A stretch of DNA of 64,000 nt from Nageia nagi (taxonomy: Eukaryota; Pinophyta). Where the stretch lies: the NCBI GenBank assembly GCA_050084985.1, contig JBITNC010000001.1:18972001-19036000 (forward strand), written 5' to 3'. A program made the translations under genes and the position numbers. This document shows, piece by piece, positions 45,955-56,807 of the stretch. The notes beneath the pieces were generated by a model. It did no database searches and had not been told where the DNA came from. It was given only the letters and a program-made list of their open reading frames with translations. Position 1 is the first letter of the stretch. Each line of letters opens with the position of its first letter.

Positions 45955-46791
45955 TGTTAACATATAAAAATGAATTTATGTTTTTAAATCAATAAATTAA
46001 TGAAATATGCTTGGCCTAAATATATGTCTTGAATGTATTAAAGTGATAATATCAATGTTTGTCTTGAATATGAATTTTGTAATGATTATCTTGAATATTG
46101 CATGGATTATCTTGAATATTGCATGAATTATCTTGTTTATTGGTGTGTTTATCTTGAATATTGTGAATTAGCCTTATTTATGTAGATGCATGCCGACCCA
46201 TGGGTTGTATTATCTATTATCTATAAGTAAGTCCACATAACAAGGATACACATGATCCCGTGTATGGTCTTGTAAGTGGTAACCCCTTAAGGTATCTCTT
46301 GATACCACCTACAAGGCTGTGGTTTGTGTGCTTCCTTTCACAAGCTATCCTGACATCCATGATCTATTCTGATATCACACTGCTATCTGAGACATCCGTA
46401 TTGAAGTTTTGGACTTGATCGATAAGTTAAGAATCATCAAATGAAGGCCATCGATGCTCCTTTATGAACCAAAGAACACCATCGGTGCTCTTATATCACT
46501 AAAACGGACTACCCACAGTCCTCTTTTTGCATCTTCACATGTCACTACATTGTTGGAAAGGCAGGTCATTATCAGTACATCACCAATATCTTCATCTTTC
46601 GTTGTCAGGTATGTTCCATGAGGTAAGTACACAAATTACAGTCTTGATTGGTACAATTACATTTCTGAATTGGTTATTTTATTTATTGCTATTTAGAATA
46701 AATTGCTATCCATAGCTCAAATACAGATAATATTGAGTTTGTAGATATTTGCCTATTTATTTATTTGCACGCTCAATTTTATTTGTAAACA
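45955..46791 (+). repeat. 3' LTR of G3
   Basis: 837 bp; see the 5' LTR. Lacks 17 bp including the TATA box. Confidence 0.95.
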
Positions 46792-46914
46792 AAATAACAC
46801 CATCATCTATCTTTACAAATCATATCAAAACATATCTTATCAAATAGTTTAATCAAGTATACAAAAATACCCACCTCATTTCTAAGTCCTATTCGAACCC
46901 AAACCCTAATTCTA

Positions 46915-47090
46915 ATAAAATAAATAGAACCCCATGTCCTCATCACTTTCTCCTTCTTCCTTCTTCTTCTCTTTGGTATGGAGCTCAACAGTAGGTGTAG
47001 CAATGATACTATTAATCATTGGAGAATCTCCCACTCCTCCACCTTCAATGGATCCACCACCTCCTCCACCATGCAAAACCATATTCACAA
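46915..47090 (-). pseudogene. 60S acidic ribosomal protein P3, last-exon pseudogene
   Basis: P3 is the plant-specific member of the ribosomal stalk. The minus strand reads NMVLHGGGGGGSIEGGG (about 47085-47030), matching the V(I)IGGGGGG.FIGGG hinge of P3, then TPTVELHTKEKKKEEGESDE and DMGFYLFY before a TAG stop at 46915. The C-terminal signature of stalk proteins is SD(D/E)DMGFSLFD; here Ser and the last Asp are both Tyr, changes not expected in a working stalk protein. No N-terminal exon is recognised upstream. The T run at about 47110-47121 may be an old intron acceptor. Confidence 0.65.
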
Positions 47091-47099
47091 TGCCATACC

Positions 47100-48074
47100 C
47101 ATAATCATTAAAAAAAAAAAGAACTCTTAACATAAATTAAAAGGAAATTATGCAAAATTTGTGGATCAATACCTAGAGGATAACATATGAAGGAGAGACG
47201 TAGGATAAGGAAGACTAAATGAGGATAGAATAAGGTAGGATTTTACAAGTAGGCCATGATTTGAGAGTGGGAATGAGATAGTCATGCAATAAATTTTATG
47301 CTTATCATTTTTATATGGAAATAGAACCATTTTTGTGATATCATCTAATGGGGTTTCATGCCACATATTGATATCTTGATCTATTACTTGTATGTATTTG
47401 AACAATTGGATGATGGTTGTCCTAATGGAGAATCTAAATTATTTATTTGTTAAAAATGTACTTGTTAAAAATGAGGTAATTTGAGAATTTATGTTAATTA
47501 AATTTTATGAAGTTAAAAATTAGTTTATATATTTTAAATATATATTTAAAAAATATATAGAGGTATTAATATTGAGTATATTTTCTTAAAGAGTATAAAT
47601 GTTTATATTATTTTGGGCATATTTTTTTAAAGAGTATAAATGGTGTTATAAAAAATATTATGAAATAACAATAACAATAACAATAAAGTGACACTAAATT
47701 GTTTTAATTCTTCAATAAATTCTAATGGTAAATTCAAACTCTTTATTTACAACATGACCCTTCAGTTTCCCAACACCTTTAAAGATTCAAATGCATTTTA
47801 ATATTTCCATTTTTGAAGGAAAAATTAATTTTGAAGTGTAGAAAATTGTTTGGATTAGTTTTGTTCATATTTTTTTGTAAATCATCGTAAAAGAATCTTT
47901 GCTTATTAGACATTGATGGAAAATATATAATAATTAAAAGGACGATAGATTTTAAGATGACCTCATATAATATTTCATGAAGACTGTAAATATATAAATA
48001 TTTCTTTTAGATTAATTTATAATTTAATCTATAAATATTATGTAATTTTAATTTTAAATTTCATATGACTTATA
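47100..48074. other. Intergenic, AT-rich
   Basis: A minus-strand open stretch at 47405-47166 is not recognised. An AATAAC microsatellite lies at 47667-47689. Otherwise nothing. Confidence 0.4.
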
Positions 48075-48263
48075 ACCGAAATATAACCCAAGCCCCTTTT
48101 CTTCTCCAACACCTTTTTTTCCCCTCCCTACCCCCTAATAAAGAACCCTCCCCTCTCCCCTTATAAAATACTTACTGATATATTGATAGTTCAACTTGAT
48201 ATTAAAAATACCCCTAGTAAGCACTCATGTGGTATTTACCATTTCCTAACAATGAACCCCTCA
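48075..48263 (+). mobile_element. MULE-like element, right terminal region
   Basis: About 190 bp matching 55490-55671, the right end of the complete insertion: CCCCTCCCT runs, TATTGATA, GATATTAAAAATACCCC, GCACTCATGTG, ATTTACCATTTCCTA. Read inwards the end is TGAGGGGTTCATTG, similar to the left end TGGGGGTTTCACTT at 34436. Confidence 0.6.
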
Positions 48264-49559
48264 TGTTCGATAGGTACCATCACTACTAGTCCAACTCAAT
48301 ATTAATTTCATCATTACTACCATGATCACTACGTCAAGTACCACTACTAGTACTACCACCAGAACTAATACTTATACCGCTACTAATACAATGATCATCA
48401 TGAGTAGTAGTATCATGAGTATATCAATCTTGATCCTGATTTTTATCTTGATCCTCTTCTAATGTACTCTTGTATAAAATAATAATAAAATAAATATTAG
48501 TAAACAATCAAAATTTTAAAAAATTTATGCATCAATAGTGTACTCATATAGATATTAATTAAAATCACATAAAATATTGCTAATTACTTAGTATATCTTC
48601 ATCCATCTTAGTTTTTAGCTTCTTGAAACCATGTGCAAGACCATATTTCAATTCATCATATATAAAAAATATGTGATATTTGGACAAATTCACTATATAT
48701 ATATTTAAAATATTAAATAATTCACTAAATATACTTACAAAATGGGCTTGAATCCCTTCCCCCTATGCTACTTGATCAATGAGTAGCATAATTTGATCTC
48801 ATAATTATGCCATAGAAGCTTTTTCCTACTATGAGATTTCACATGTGGAATTATGATGCTCTTCCATTGTAGCCAGTTTTTTCATCAATATTTTTTACAC
48901 TTTCCTATCAACATTGATTGGTTTATTGTTCATGTTATGTCTTGTTAGAAATATTAGGAGGATCAAAATAACATTATTGCTAAATCTTGAAAGTAAAATA
49001 ATGCAAGGTTAGGAATTATACCATCAAGAGTAGCATCCACACAAAATGGAGAGAGATAAAATTTTGTAAAGGGGAAAAGAAAAGAAAAGAAAACCCCCCA
49101 TCTATTAGCAAGAATAGAAAATCCTAATCTATCTCCTAACTCTATACTCTATGTGAACATTTTCATGATGAAGAAATAAGAGGACTACTTCCTAAATAGA
49201 AGTGAGAGAAAATAATTACTTAGTAACTACCACACCAAGATTTTCCACCTTGCAAGTGTGTGTATGTACAAGTATACCCTATCCTCATAAGGAGGAGACC
49301 TAATATTTCTTATAAAGAGGAGCTACGAATATGTAGGAGAAAAATCTTACAAAAAATTAAAATATAAATATAACCTCTACACACCTAAGTAAAGGTTGCC
49401 AAAATTCTAACACCCCCATTTTAATTTTACTTAGGGGTGCTATTACAATTATACAAATGTGTATCTAAATAAATAGGTTTGGTAAGAATATCAAGCACTT
49501 GATTTTCTCCTTTACAAAATTCAAGTGATGATGCTCACTCTCCTAAACATATACCTAAG
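48264..49559 (-). other. Unresolved gene-like region, minus strand
   Basis: Short minus-strand coding-like stretches, for example MEEHHNSTCEIS with GEGIQAHFV (about 48870-48740) and YDELKYGLAHGFKKLKTKMD (about 48665-48600), are separated by AT-rich possible introns. I cannot assign a family; the C-terminal part of a DNA transposon protein is possible. Near 49426 the minus strand has AATGGGGGTGTTAGAATTTT, which looks like a purine tract plus Copia LTR start. Confidence 0.3.
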
Positions 49560-51010
49560 TGGTTTAAAAATCTTATTCATAAATGTAAAAATATTTTATC
49601 AAGATGAATAAATATAAAAATAGAAAAGCAATGTTTTATAATTATGCTTTGATGTATAAAGTAATGAAAACAAATGATCCTTAAACTTATGATGAAGCTA
49701 AAGGCAACCCTCATTAGGAAACTAAAATAAAAGAGGAATATGATACTCTAATTACTAATACAACTTGGCATCTTGTTCCATTACCTAAAGGTAAAAATTT
49801 AGTTTCTTGCAAATGGTAATATAAAACTAACTTCAATGAAAATAGTGAAGTAAGAAAATCTAAAGCTAGATTAGTTGCAAGAGGCTTTTCTCAAGTAGAA
49901 GGTTTAGATTATTTTGAAACTTTTTCTCCTATTGCTAAAATGCCTACTATTAAATTAATCATAGATTTAAGTTGACATTTGCATTGGTTACTTCATCAAA
50001 TGGATGTTAAAAGTGCTTTTTTGAATGGTGATTCCTATGAAGAAATTTATTTATCTCAACCTATGAGGTTTATTAAGAAAGGAAATGAACATCTTGTGTG
50101 TAAGCTTAAAAGGACAATTTATGGTTTGAAGCAAGCACCAAGAGAATGGTATTCTATTTTTTTTTTAACTTTCTCAAAACTTTGTTAGAAGTAAAAATGA
50201 TACTAATATCTATATCAAGCATACTACTCATGAAGATATTGTTGTGATTATTTTATATGTCAATGACTTGATCATTACTTCAAGTACAACTATTTTGATT
50301 AATGATACTAAGTCTAAATTGTGTAATATATTTAATATGATTGATTTAATATTATTGCATTATTTTTTGGGCATCCAAATTTGGCAAACTACTAAAGGTA
50401 TTTTTATTTCACAGCAAAAATATGTTAAGAATATTTTAACAAAACTTAAAATGAATGATACAAATTTTATTTCTACTTATTATGAATTGGGTGTAAAATT
50501 GTTGGTCGATATGGAATCTCCTCCAATGAATCCTACTATATATAGGCAATTAGTAGGAAGTCTTATTTATTTAAGTCACATAAGGCCTACTATTTCTTTT
50601 AGTGTTGGCTTACTTTCTACATTTATGACTCAACCATAATAATCTCATTTTAAAGTTGCTAAGAGGATTTTGAGATATATTAAAAGAACTATAGCTGTTC
50701 ATATTTTTTATAAATTTGATTGCAAAGATTTTTCTCTATATGGTTATATAGATTCTTCTTTGGAAGATGATCCCAATGATGGGAGATCCACTTTGTGCTA
50801 TTGTTTCTTTGTAGGTTAGGTACTATCTTATGGAATAGTAAGAAAATGCAATCAAATTCTATTGGTTCTATTGAAGAAAAATATAAAGCTTGTACTTAAA
50901 TATTTAGGTCTACCTCAAAAGAAACTAACTCTATTATTTTATAATAATCAAAGTATCATTGCCTTATCCAAGAATCCCATTTTTATGCAAGGACCAAGTA
51001 CCTTTAATTT
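49560..51010 (+). pseudogene. Copia pol remnant: reverse transcriptase and RNase H
   Basis: Motifs in order: TYDEAKGNP, EEYDTLITNTTWHLVPLPKG then NLVSCKW (49690-49820), KARLVARGFSQVEGLDYFET (49862-49920), HQMDVKSAFLNG (49995-50030), EEIYLSQPMRFIKKG, LVCKLKRTIYGLKQAPREWY (50095-50155), then after a frameshift VIILYVNDLIITSS (50248-50285; family YVDD with Asp to Asn), FLGIQI, YRQLVGSLIYLSHIRPTI (50540-50595), HFKVAKRILRYIK (50650-50690) and an RNase H part to about 51010 (KLTLLFYNNQSIIAL). Gag, protease and integrase are missing, so this is a 3' half of pol. The copy is fairly intact compared with its neighbours. Confidence 0.9.
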
Positions 51011-51751
51011 TTGTTAAAAGATCCTTAATGTAAGCAATATGAAGGCTATTGCTAGAGCTAAATTAGAGAACAATATAAGCAATATGAAATAAAAATTTAA
51101 CATCACTTCATTGGAGAACAATATAAGCAATATGAAGGCTATTGCTAGAGCTAAATTAGACTAATACATATGAATATTTTTTTATTAAAAAAATTTAAGG
51201 TTTAAAAAAAATTCCCACACATAAAAAATAGAAAAAAACTATACATGAGAAAGAGAGGAGAGAACACTTCAATAAATATAGGTGGAGAGAGGGAGTTACA
51301 AAGTAAGTCCCATAACCTAAATTTTCTACCTTGCAATACAAGAGGTGAGAGTTATAAAATAACACCCATTCTAGAAGAATTTACTAATTAATGTGAGTAT
51401 GATTCTAGAATCATCTCATAAGAGGAAATTATGAATTATTCTCACATATTAGTAAGAATAATCAAAACCCCCATAAGAGGACAAAATAGGTGTAGGGATT
51501 CCTTTGGAATATTCCTTACATAAAAAAATAGAGAGTAAATAATTAACCTTTATACCTAACCTACAGAAGTGAGAATAATTAAATTATTCTCACTAAACTA
51601 ACTAAGTAAAGGTTACATATTCAAACATGTATCTCTTATGGAAGATGTTTTATATGTATTTGGATATGATCTCTTATTTTATTAATGTTCTTCCCTACCT
51701 TTTGTAGTACAATTTTTGCACTCCATCCATCATCCAAATTATTTTTAAAGG
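51011..51751. other. 3' flank of the Copia remnant with a direct duplication
   Basis: A 36-bp segment TAAGCAATATGAAGGCTATT and following occurs at 51028-51063 and again at 51126-51163. The part 51180-51605 may be a decayed LTR (AAGTAAAGGTTACATATTC resembles AAGTAAAGGTTGCCAAAATT at 49395) but I could not pair it convincingly. Confidence 0.4.
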
Positions 51752-51774
51752 TTCAAGTTATTATTCTTTATTTG

Positions 51775-53646
51775 ATAATAAGGGTAAATTATATTATCAA
51801 AAGTGGTGAGGAGTTTTGTTTGAACCCCAAAAAAATTGGTCACAAAAGGGTTTCCAAAATAGGAAACTACTACCAAGCTATACCTTGTGGTAGCTAATAA
51901 AGTTTACAAAAAAATTATTAAAAAAATAAGTTCAAATGCTATTCAGCTATAACATGTTGGTATCTCTAATCCAACTTACTATACAAATTGTATTAATACA
52001 AAATCATCAAACTGTAGTGAAAATACATTTGAATCACAACTAAGATACAACCCATATACCTCTTTATTGCAGGAATATTCTAATCAAGAAATCCTTTTTT
52101 CATTCCAAAGGTGGGCTGATATTTTTTGATTTTATGTAGAGTTGATTGCTTTCCATTCACTATATCATATTCAATGAGGTTCTCTCTAGTCTCTCCTTGG
52201 GATGGTCTCCCAACATGTCTTTGTCCAACATTTGCTAATTTTCTAGAGTTTAGTATATTTCTTGATGGGATTCCATCTTGGCCTTTTTTTGTTGTGTTGT
52301 TTTTGCTTGACTATCTACATTCCTCCCTCTTTTGTCACCCTCCTTATTCTTTGTCCATCTTCCCCTTCCATAACTTCCATATTTATTGTCTCATCTTCTA
52401 AAAAATATGTATTATAATTTGTTTCTTCTTTGTATATTCCTTTTAAAAATGATAGTACTACATGGGGGCTTGCTATGATTTATTTCTTCCATTGGAATTC
52501 TATTAAAGTTGACTATGTTTCTGAAGTGTTTCATTTTATCTGCATTTTGGATATATTTTTTTATTTTTTCCTATTTTTATTTTTCAACATATTTCCACCT
52601 ATGCTCTTTCTATTTATCTTAACTCTTTTTTATTTTTTTCCTTTTCTCTCCTTTCCTCATCCCTCCTCTTCTTTTCTAGGCAATCAGTTGCATAGTGATC
52701 ATAACTCTTAGAAATTCCATATTGTACTAGTAGATCTTCATATACAATTGGTTGCATCCATTCTCTTCTATCCTCTATTTTTAATTTTATCTCCATCATA
52801 GGTTTGAAAATATCTAAATTAACCACAAATGTTGCATCTATAAACCTAAGTTTTAATCTTATTGATCACTCAATTACGACAAGGGATCCAATTGCTTTTA
52901 CAATTCTAGCTATTACACATGGGTGCTAATAAGATGGGTGAAGTTCGGGTAGTGAGATCCATGTTGGAATAAGGTTGAAATTTTCACTTTTAGGGCAAAA
53001 ATTTTCTCCCATTACTTGATGAATAATCCTTTCTTTCCAAGAAACCATGGATCCATCTTTATCACTTTTAATAGGTCTTCATCAAACTAAAACTTGAATA
53101 ACAAAAATTCTCTTGGGAGAGTAACTAGGGATATCCATCCTTTTGTAGTCTATCTTGCTTTCAACCAACTTATAATCATATTTAGAGGGGGTTGTTACCC
53201 CATAAAATTACCAACAAGGGTTGATTTTAGGACCTTCTCTTCCCTCTATGTTATACTTTTTGGAATCAATATACTAACCTCATCATTAGAGAATTTAGGC
53301 TCTAGTGCCATCCTAATTGCCTCCTCGATGAATGGTTTTTCTTGCATCAACATGCGTTTCCATTCCTTGATGATATTTGTATCATAACATAATCTTGATT
53401 TATTCATTGCATTTTGAATATTGTTTAACTACATTTCAACAAGATTAAAGCTTTGCTAAGATGTAATTTTCTTAATAATAGCCTATCACACTCATGAAAT
53501 AATTCACTTGCACTTCTACTCTATGCTCCCCCTTCTGTTATGTTGCACTCACCCTTCTATTACATTTTTATTGCAAAGCCTACATTTAAAATATTAGGGT
53601 AAAATTTTCTTGAAAGAGTTGATTAACCACATTAGTAGTATAAATT
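51775..53646 (-). mobile_element. Half-LINE copy B (DUF4283/zinc-knuckle ORF1-only element)
   Basis: Minus-strand copy, 1.87 kb. Target duplications of 23 bp with two differences lie at 51752-51774 and 53647-53669 (core AAGTTATTATTCTTT). On the minus strand the coding part reads LKPKFSNDEV-like sequence, a DUF4283 core (LLREFLLFKF, MDPWFLGK), then NLDIFKPMMEIKLKI, EWMQPIVYEDLLVQYGI and SYDHYATDCLEKKRRDEERR (52826-52640), which is the pre-knuckle region plus a CCHC knuckle with the first Cys pair lost. The 3' end (51801-51771) is the stem-loop TTTGATAATA / TATTATCAAA. It shows the uninterrupted form of the site where copy C is split. Confidence 0.85.
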
Positions 53647-53669
53647 TTTAAGTTATTATTCTTTGTTTG

Positions 53670-53930
53670 CCTCAAAACTACATAATTATAAAAAATAGTT
53701 TTTAAATTTTTTGAAAAATAAGTTTTTAATTTTTTTTTAAATTAAAATAAATGAACTAAAAATTACTATTAATATTACTATATAAAAAAAACATACATAC
53801 CTATTGCACTTTGTTTTTCTAATCCATGTCTAATGTTTTAGCAAAATCTAATAACATTGACTTCTTGAGGGTTTTGTTAACAAGAGACACTAAATAATAA
53901 TTAAAAATATTAGTAAATTAATATATTTAA
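53670..53930 (-). other. Spacer between half-LINEs B and C, exon-like piece
   Basis: A minus-strand piece (about 53890-53810) reads VNKTLKKSMLLDFAKTLDMD and ends at a GTATG donor-like site. It may belong to the same unresolved minus-strand gene as 56820-57350 and 48600-49000. Low support. Confidence 0.25.
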
Positions 53931-53950
53931 AATCAATATATAAATATATG

Positions 53951-56787
53951 ATTTTATAAATTAATTATATGATTAGAAAACTTGTATTCTAGAATGGTAG
54001 GAAAAAACTAGGGTTTGGGAGCAAAATGTAATAGAAGCACGAGTGTGACATAATAGAAGGGCAAGCACAAAGTAGTAGAAGTGAAAGAGAATTACTTCAG
54101 ATGCATGATATTCTATTATTAATAAAATTATAACTTATTAAAGCTATTATATTGCTGAAATTAAGCTGAATGATATTCAAAATACGATGAATAAATAGAG
54201 ATTATGACTTGAATCTAAAGTCCCCTAAGAAATGGAAAATAGAGGAGGAAATTAGTATGGTACTAAAGCCTAAATTATCTAATGATGAGGTTAGTATATT
54301 GATTCCTACAAGTATAAGAAGAATAGAGGATAAAATCATCCCTTATTGGTTGCTTTATGGGGTATGACCCCCTTTCGATATGACTCAAAGTTGGTTGAAA
54401 GCAAGATGGAGTACAAAGGGATGGGTATCACTAGTTTCTCTCCTAAGAGAGTTTCTATTATTCAAGTTTCAATTTGATGAATACCTACAAAAAGTGATAG
54501 ATATGGGTCCATGGTTCCTCAAGAAGAAAGGATTAGTTATCAAGTGATGGGAGAAATCTTTCTCCCTTGAAAATGAAAATTTCAACCTCATTCCAACATG
54601 GGTCTCACTACTTAGACTTCACTCGTCTTGTTGGCACCAATGCATAATAACCATAATTACAAAAGTAATTGGATCCCTTATAACAATTGAGCATGGGGGG
54701 TCTCTTAATATAAAGCTCTCAAAACATGTGCATGCATAGGATTATTAAAAAACCCATATTTTTAAAATTTACCACCTCCCCTTTTAATTTTAAACCCCTC
54801 ATGGTAAACCCCTACATAATAATTAATAACCCTTTTTTAAAACTTACCATTTTGACAAAAAAATTTAAATCAATTTTAATTACTTCTTATTAGTTTCACT
54901 ATTTCATCAATTTATAATATCTCCATTAATACTAGAAAAGTTGACTCAAATATGAGCCTCAAACATGAGAAGGTTCCATCTCTACTATATCATCATTATT
55001 ATCTTTGCACTCTTTATCTAGGCTTAATGCAATCTCATATAATTGGAATAGCCAAAATATAAAAATCATTCATCCTATATTCAAATTTAAAATAAGGTAA
55101 GACAAAAATACATTTTTAGAGTTTTCACTCCACTTCACTCATGATTTTTGTATTCTTCTCCACATTTGTAGTTTTGGTATTACAATCATAATTATGCTAG
55201 GCAAATTTCTTATAATGGTAATATTTTTGCTTGTATTAGTTTTCATTTAATATCTGAAAGAGAAAAAGTAATAGGGACATCCTTCAACATGTCTTATATC
55301 TTCAACAAATATGGTGATTCTCACTTCAAAAGAAGTAACACTTCAACATTTTTAAGATATTACTAACTAGCAAAAGAGCTCACTTCCCTATGAAAAATCT
55401 TATTTTATATGTATTTATGCAATACTATTTTGGGAAAGTATTATCTTAATTATTTCAAAATAATAAAATTGAAGAGAAATAAAAGAATAATATCATCATA
55501 TACCATCCAAACCCTATCCCCCCTCCCTCGATAACCCCCTTGGTAAAAACTCCTACCCCCCTCCCTTTGTAAAATACATATTGATATATTGATACTTCAA
55601 GTTGATATTAAAAATACCCCCTTGTAGCACTCATGTGTTATTTACCATTTCCTACTAATAGACCGCTTGTGCAATTGAGCAATCAACAAGATTAAAACTT
55701 AAGTTTATAGATGCAAGATTTATGGTTAATTTATATATTTCCAAACCTATGATGAAGGATATAAAATTAGAAACAAAGGATAGAAGAGAATGGATACAAC
55801 CAATTGCATATAAAAATTTGCCAGTACAATATAGAATTTGTAAGAGTTATGAGCACTTTACAAAGAATTTCCCATAAAAGAAGAGGAGGGATGAAGAAAG
55901 TAGAGAAAAGAAAGAAATGAAAAGGAGTCTCAAGATAATAAAAAAGAGCACAAGTGGAAATCAGTCTAAAAATATAAAAAAATAGTAAAAAATCAAAAGA
56001 ATATAGCTAAAACATAGACAAAATGAACCACATCAAAAAAATAGTCAACTTTAAAAGAAGTCCAAAGGAAGAAATCAAACACAACAAACCCCTATGTAAT
56101 GATATCAATTTTATAAGGAATAGATAAAGAAGAAATGAATTACAATTCATATTTTTTAGAAGATGAGACAATAAATATGGAAGTTATGGAAGTGGAATAT
56201 GGAAAAAGAATAAGGAGGGTGAAAAAAAAAAGTGAAAAATGTAGATAATCAAGCAACAACAACACAACAAGAAGAAAGCCAAGATGGAATCCCAACAAGA
56301 AATATATTAAACTCTAGAAAATTAGTAAATGTTGGACAAAGACATGTGGGGAGACCATACCAAGGAGATACTAGAGAAAACTTATTGAATAGGATATAAT
56401 GAATGGAAATCAATCAACTCTGCATCAAATCAATAAATCTCTCCACCTTTAGGTTGAAAAAAAGAATTTCTTGATTAGAATATTCTAATAATAAAGAGGT
56501 AGTTGGGTTGTATCTCAGTTGTGATTCACATGTATTTTGATAATAGTTTGATGATTTTCTATTAATATAATTTATATAGTAGGTTGCATTAGGGCTACTA
56601 ATAGGTTATAGTTGGGTAGAATCTGAACTTATTTTGTTGATATTTTTTTACAAATTTTATCAACTACCACTAGGTATAGCTTGGTAGCAATTTCCTATTT
56701 TGGAAACCATTTTGTGATCGATTTTTTTGGGGTCTGGAAAAAATCCCTCATCACTTTTGATAATATAATTTACCCTTATTATCAAAA
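53951..56787 (+). mobile_element. Half-LINE copy C, split by a MULE-like element
   Basis: Plus-strand copy; 1.85 kb after removing the insertion 54694-55671. Target duplications of 20 bp, 18 identical, lie at 53931-53950 and 56788-56807 (AATCAAYATATAAATATAT; AT-rich, so less decisive). Coding landmarks: LKPKLSNDEVSILIPTSIRR and LLREFLLFKFQFDEYLQK, DMGPWFLKKKGLVIK (54260-54545), IPTWVSLLRLH (54590), then after the insertion RFMVNLYISKPMMKDIKLE, EWIQPIAYKNLPVQYRI, CKSYEHFTKNFP (55700-55877). A basic linker follows, then NILNSRKLVNVGQRHVGRPY (56300-56370) and the conserved end RIS.LEYSNNKEVVGLY. The 3' end is a stem-loop at 56748-56788 followed by A6. Confidence 0.85.
54694..55671 (+). mobile_element. 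MULE-like non-autonomous element inside half-LINE C
   Basis: 978 bp between exact 10-bp repeats CAATTGAGCA (54684-54693 and 55672-55681), of which 9 bp (the usual Mutator value) may be the true duplication. Copy B has the empty site TAATTGAGTGATCAA at about 52875-52860. Ends are TGGGGGGTCTCTTAATA at left and, read inwards, GCGGTCTATTAGTAGGAAAT at right, a weak inverted repeat. No coding content. The same ends occur at 34436 (left) and 48263 (right). Confidence 0.75.
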
Positions 56788-56807
56788 AATCAACATATAA
56801 ATATATA

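Larger units (their letters stand above)
38514..46791 (+). mobile_element. Gypsy-type gag-only LTR retrotransposon G3
   Basis: Complete insertion with LTRs 38514-39367 and 45955-46791 (both TGTTAACATA to GTAAACA) and a perfect 5-bp target duplication AAATA (38509-38513, 46792-46796). Primer-binding-like TGGTGAACCTGATG at 39370; purine tract CAAAGTGGGGCATC ends at 45954. The 6.6-kb interior holds a sense gag (39390-41425), an antisense PMD gene with introns (41930-44250) and tandem arrays (44672-45720). No protease, RT, RNase H or integrase is found. It is the best preserved of the three related-architecture elements and probably the youngest. Confidence 0.95.

Noticed and set aside
49000-51605. 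A full Copia element with LTRs at 49000-49430 and 51180-51605
   Set aside because: Only short stretches look alike (AAGTAAAGGTT, CACCTTGCAA), and the LTR-like start near 49426 points to the opposite strand from pol.
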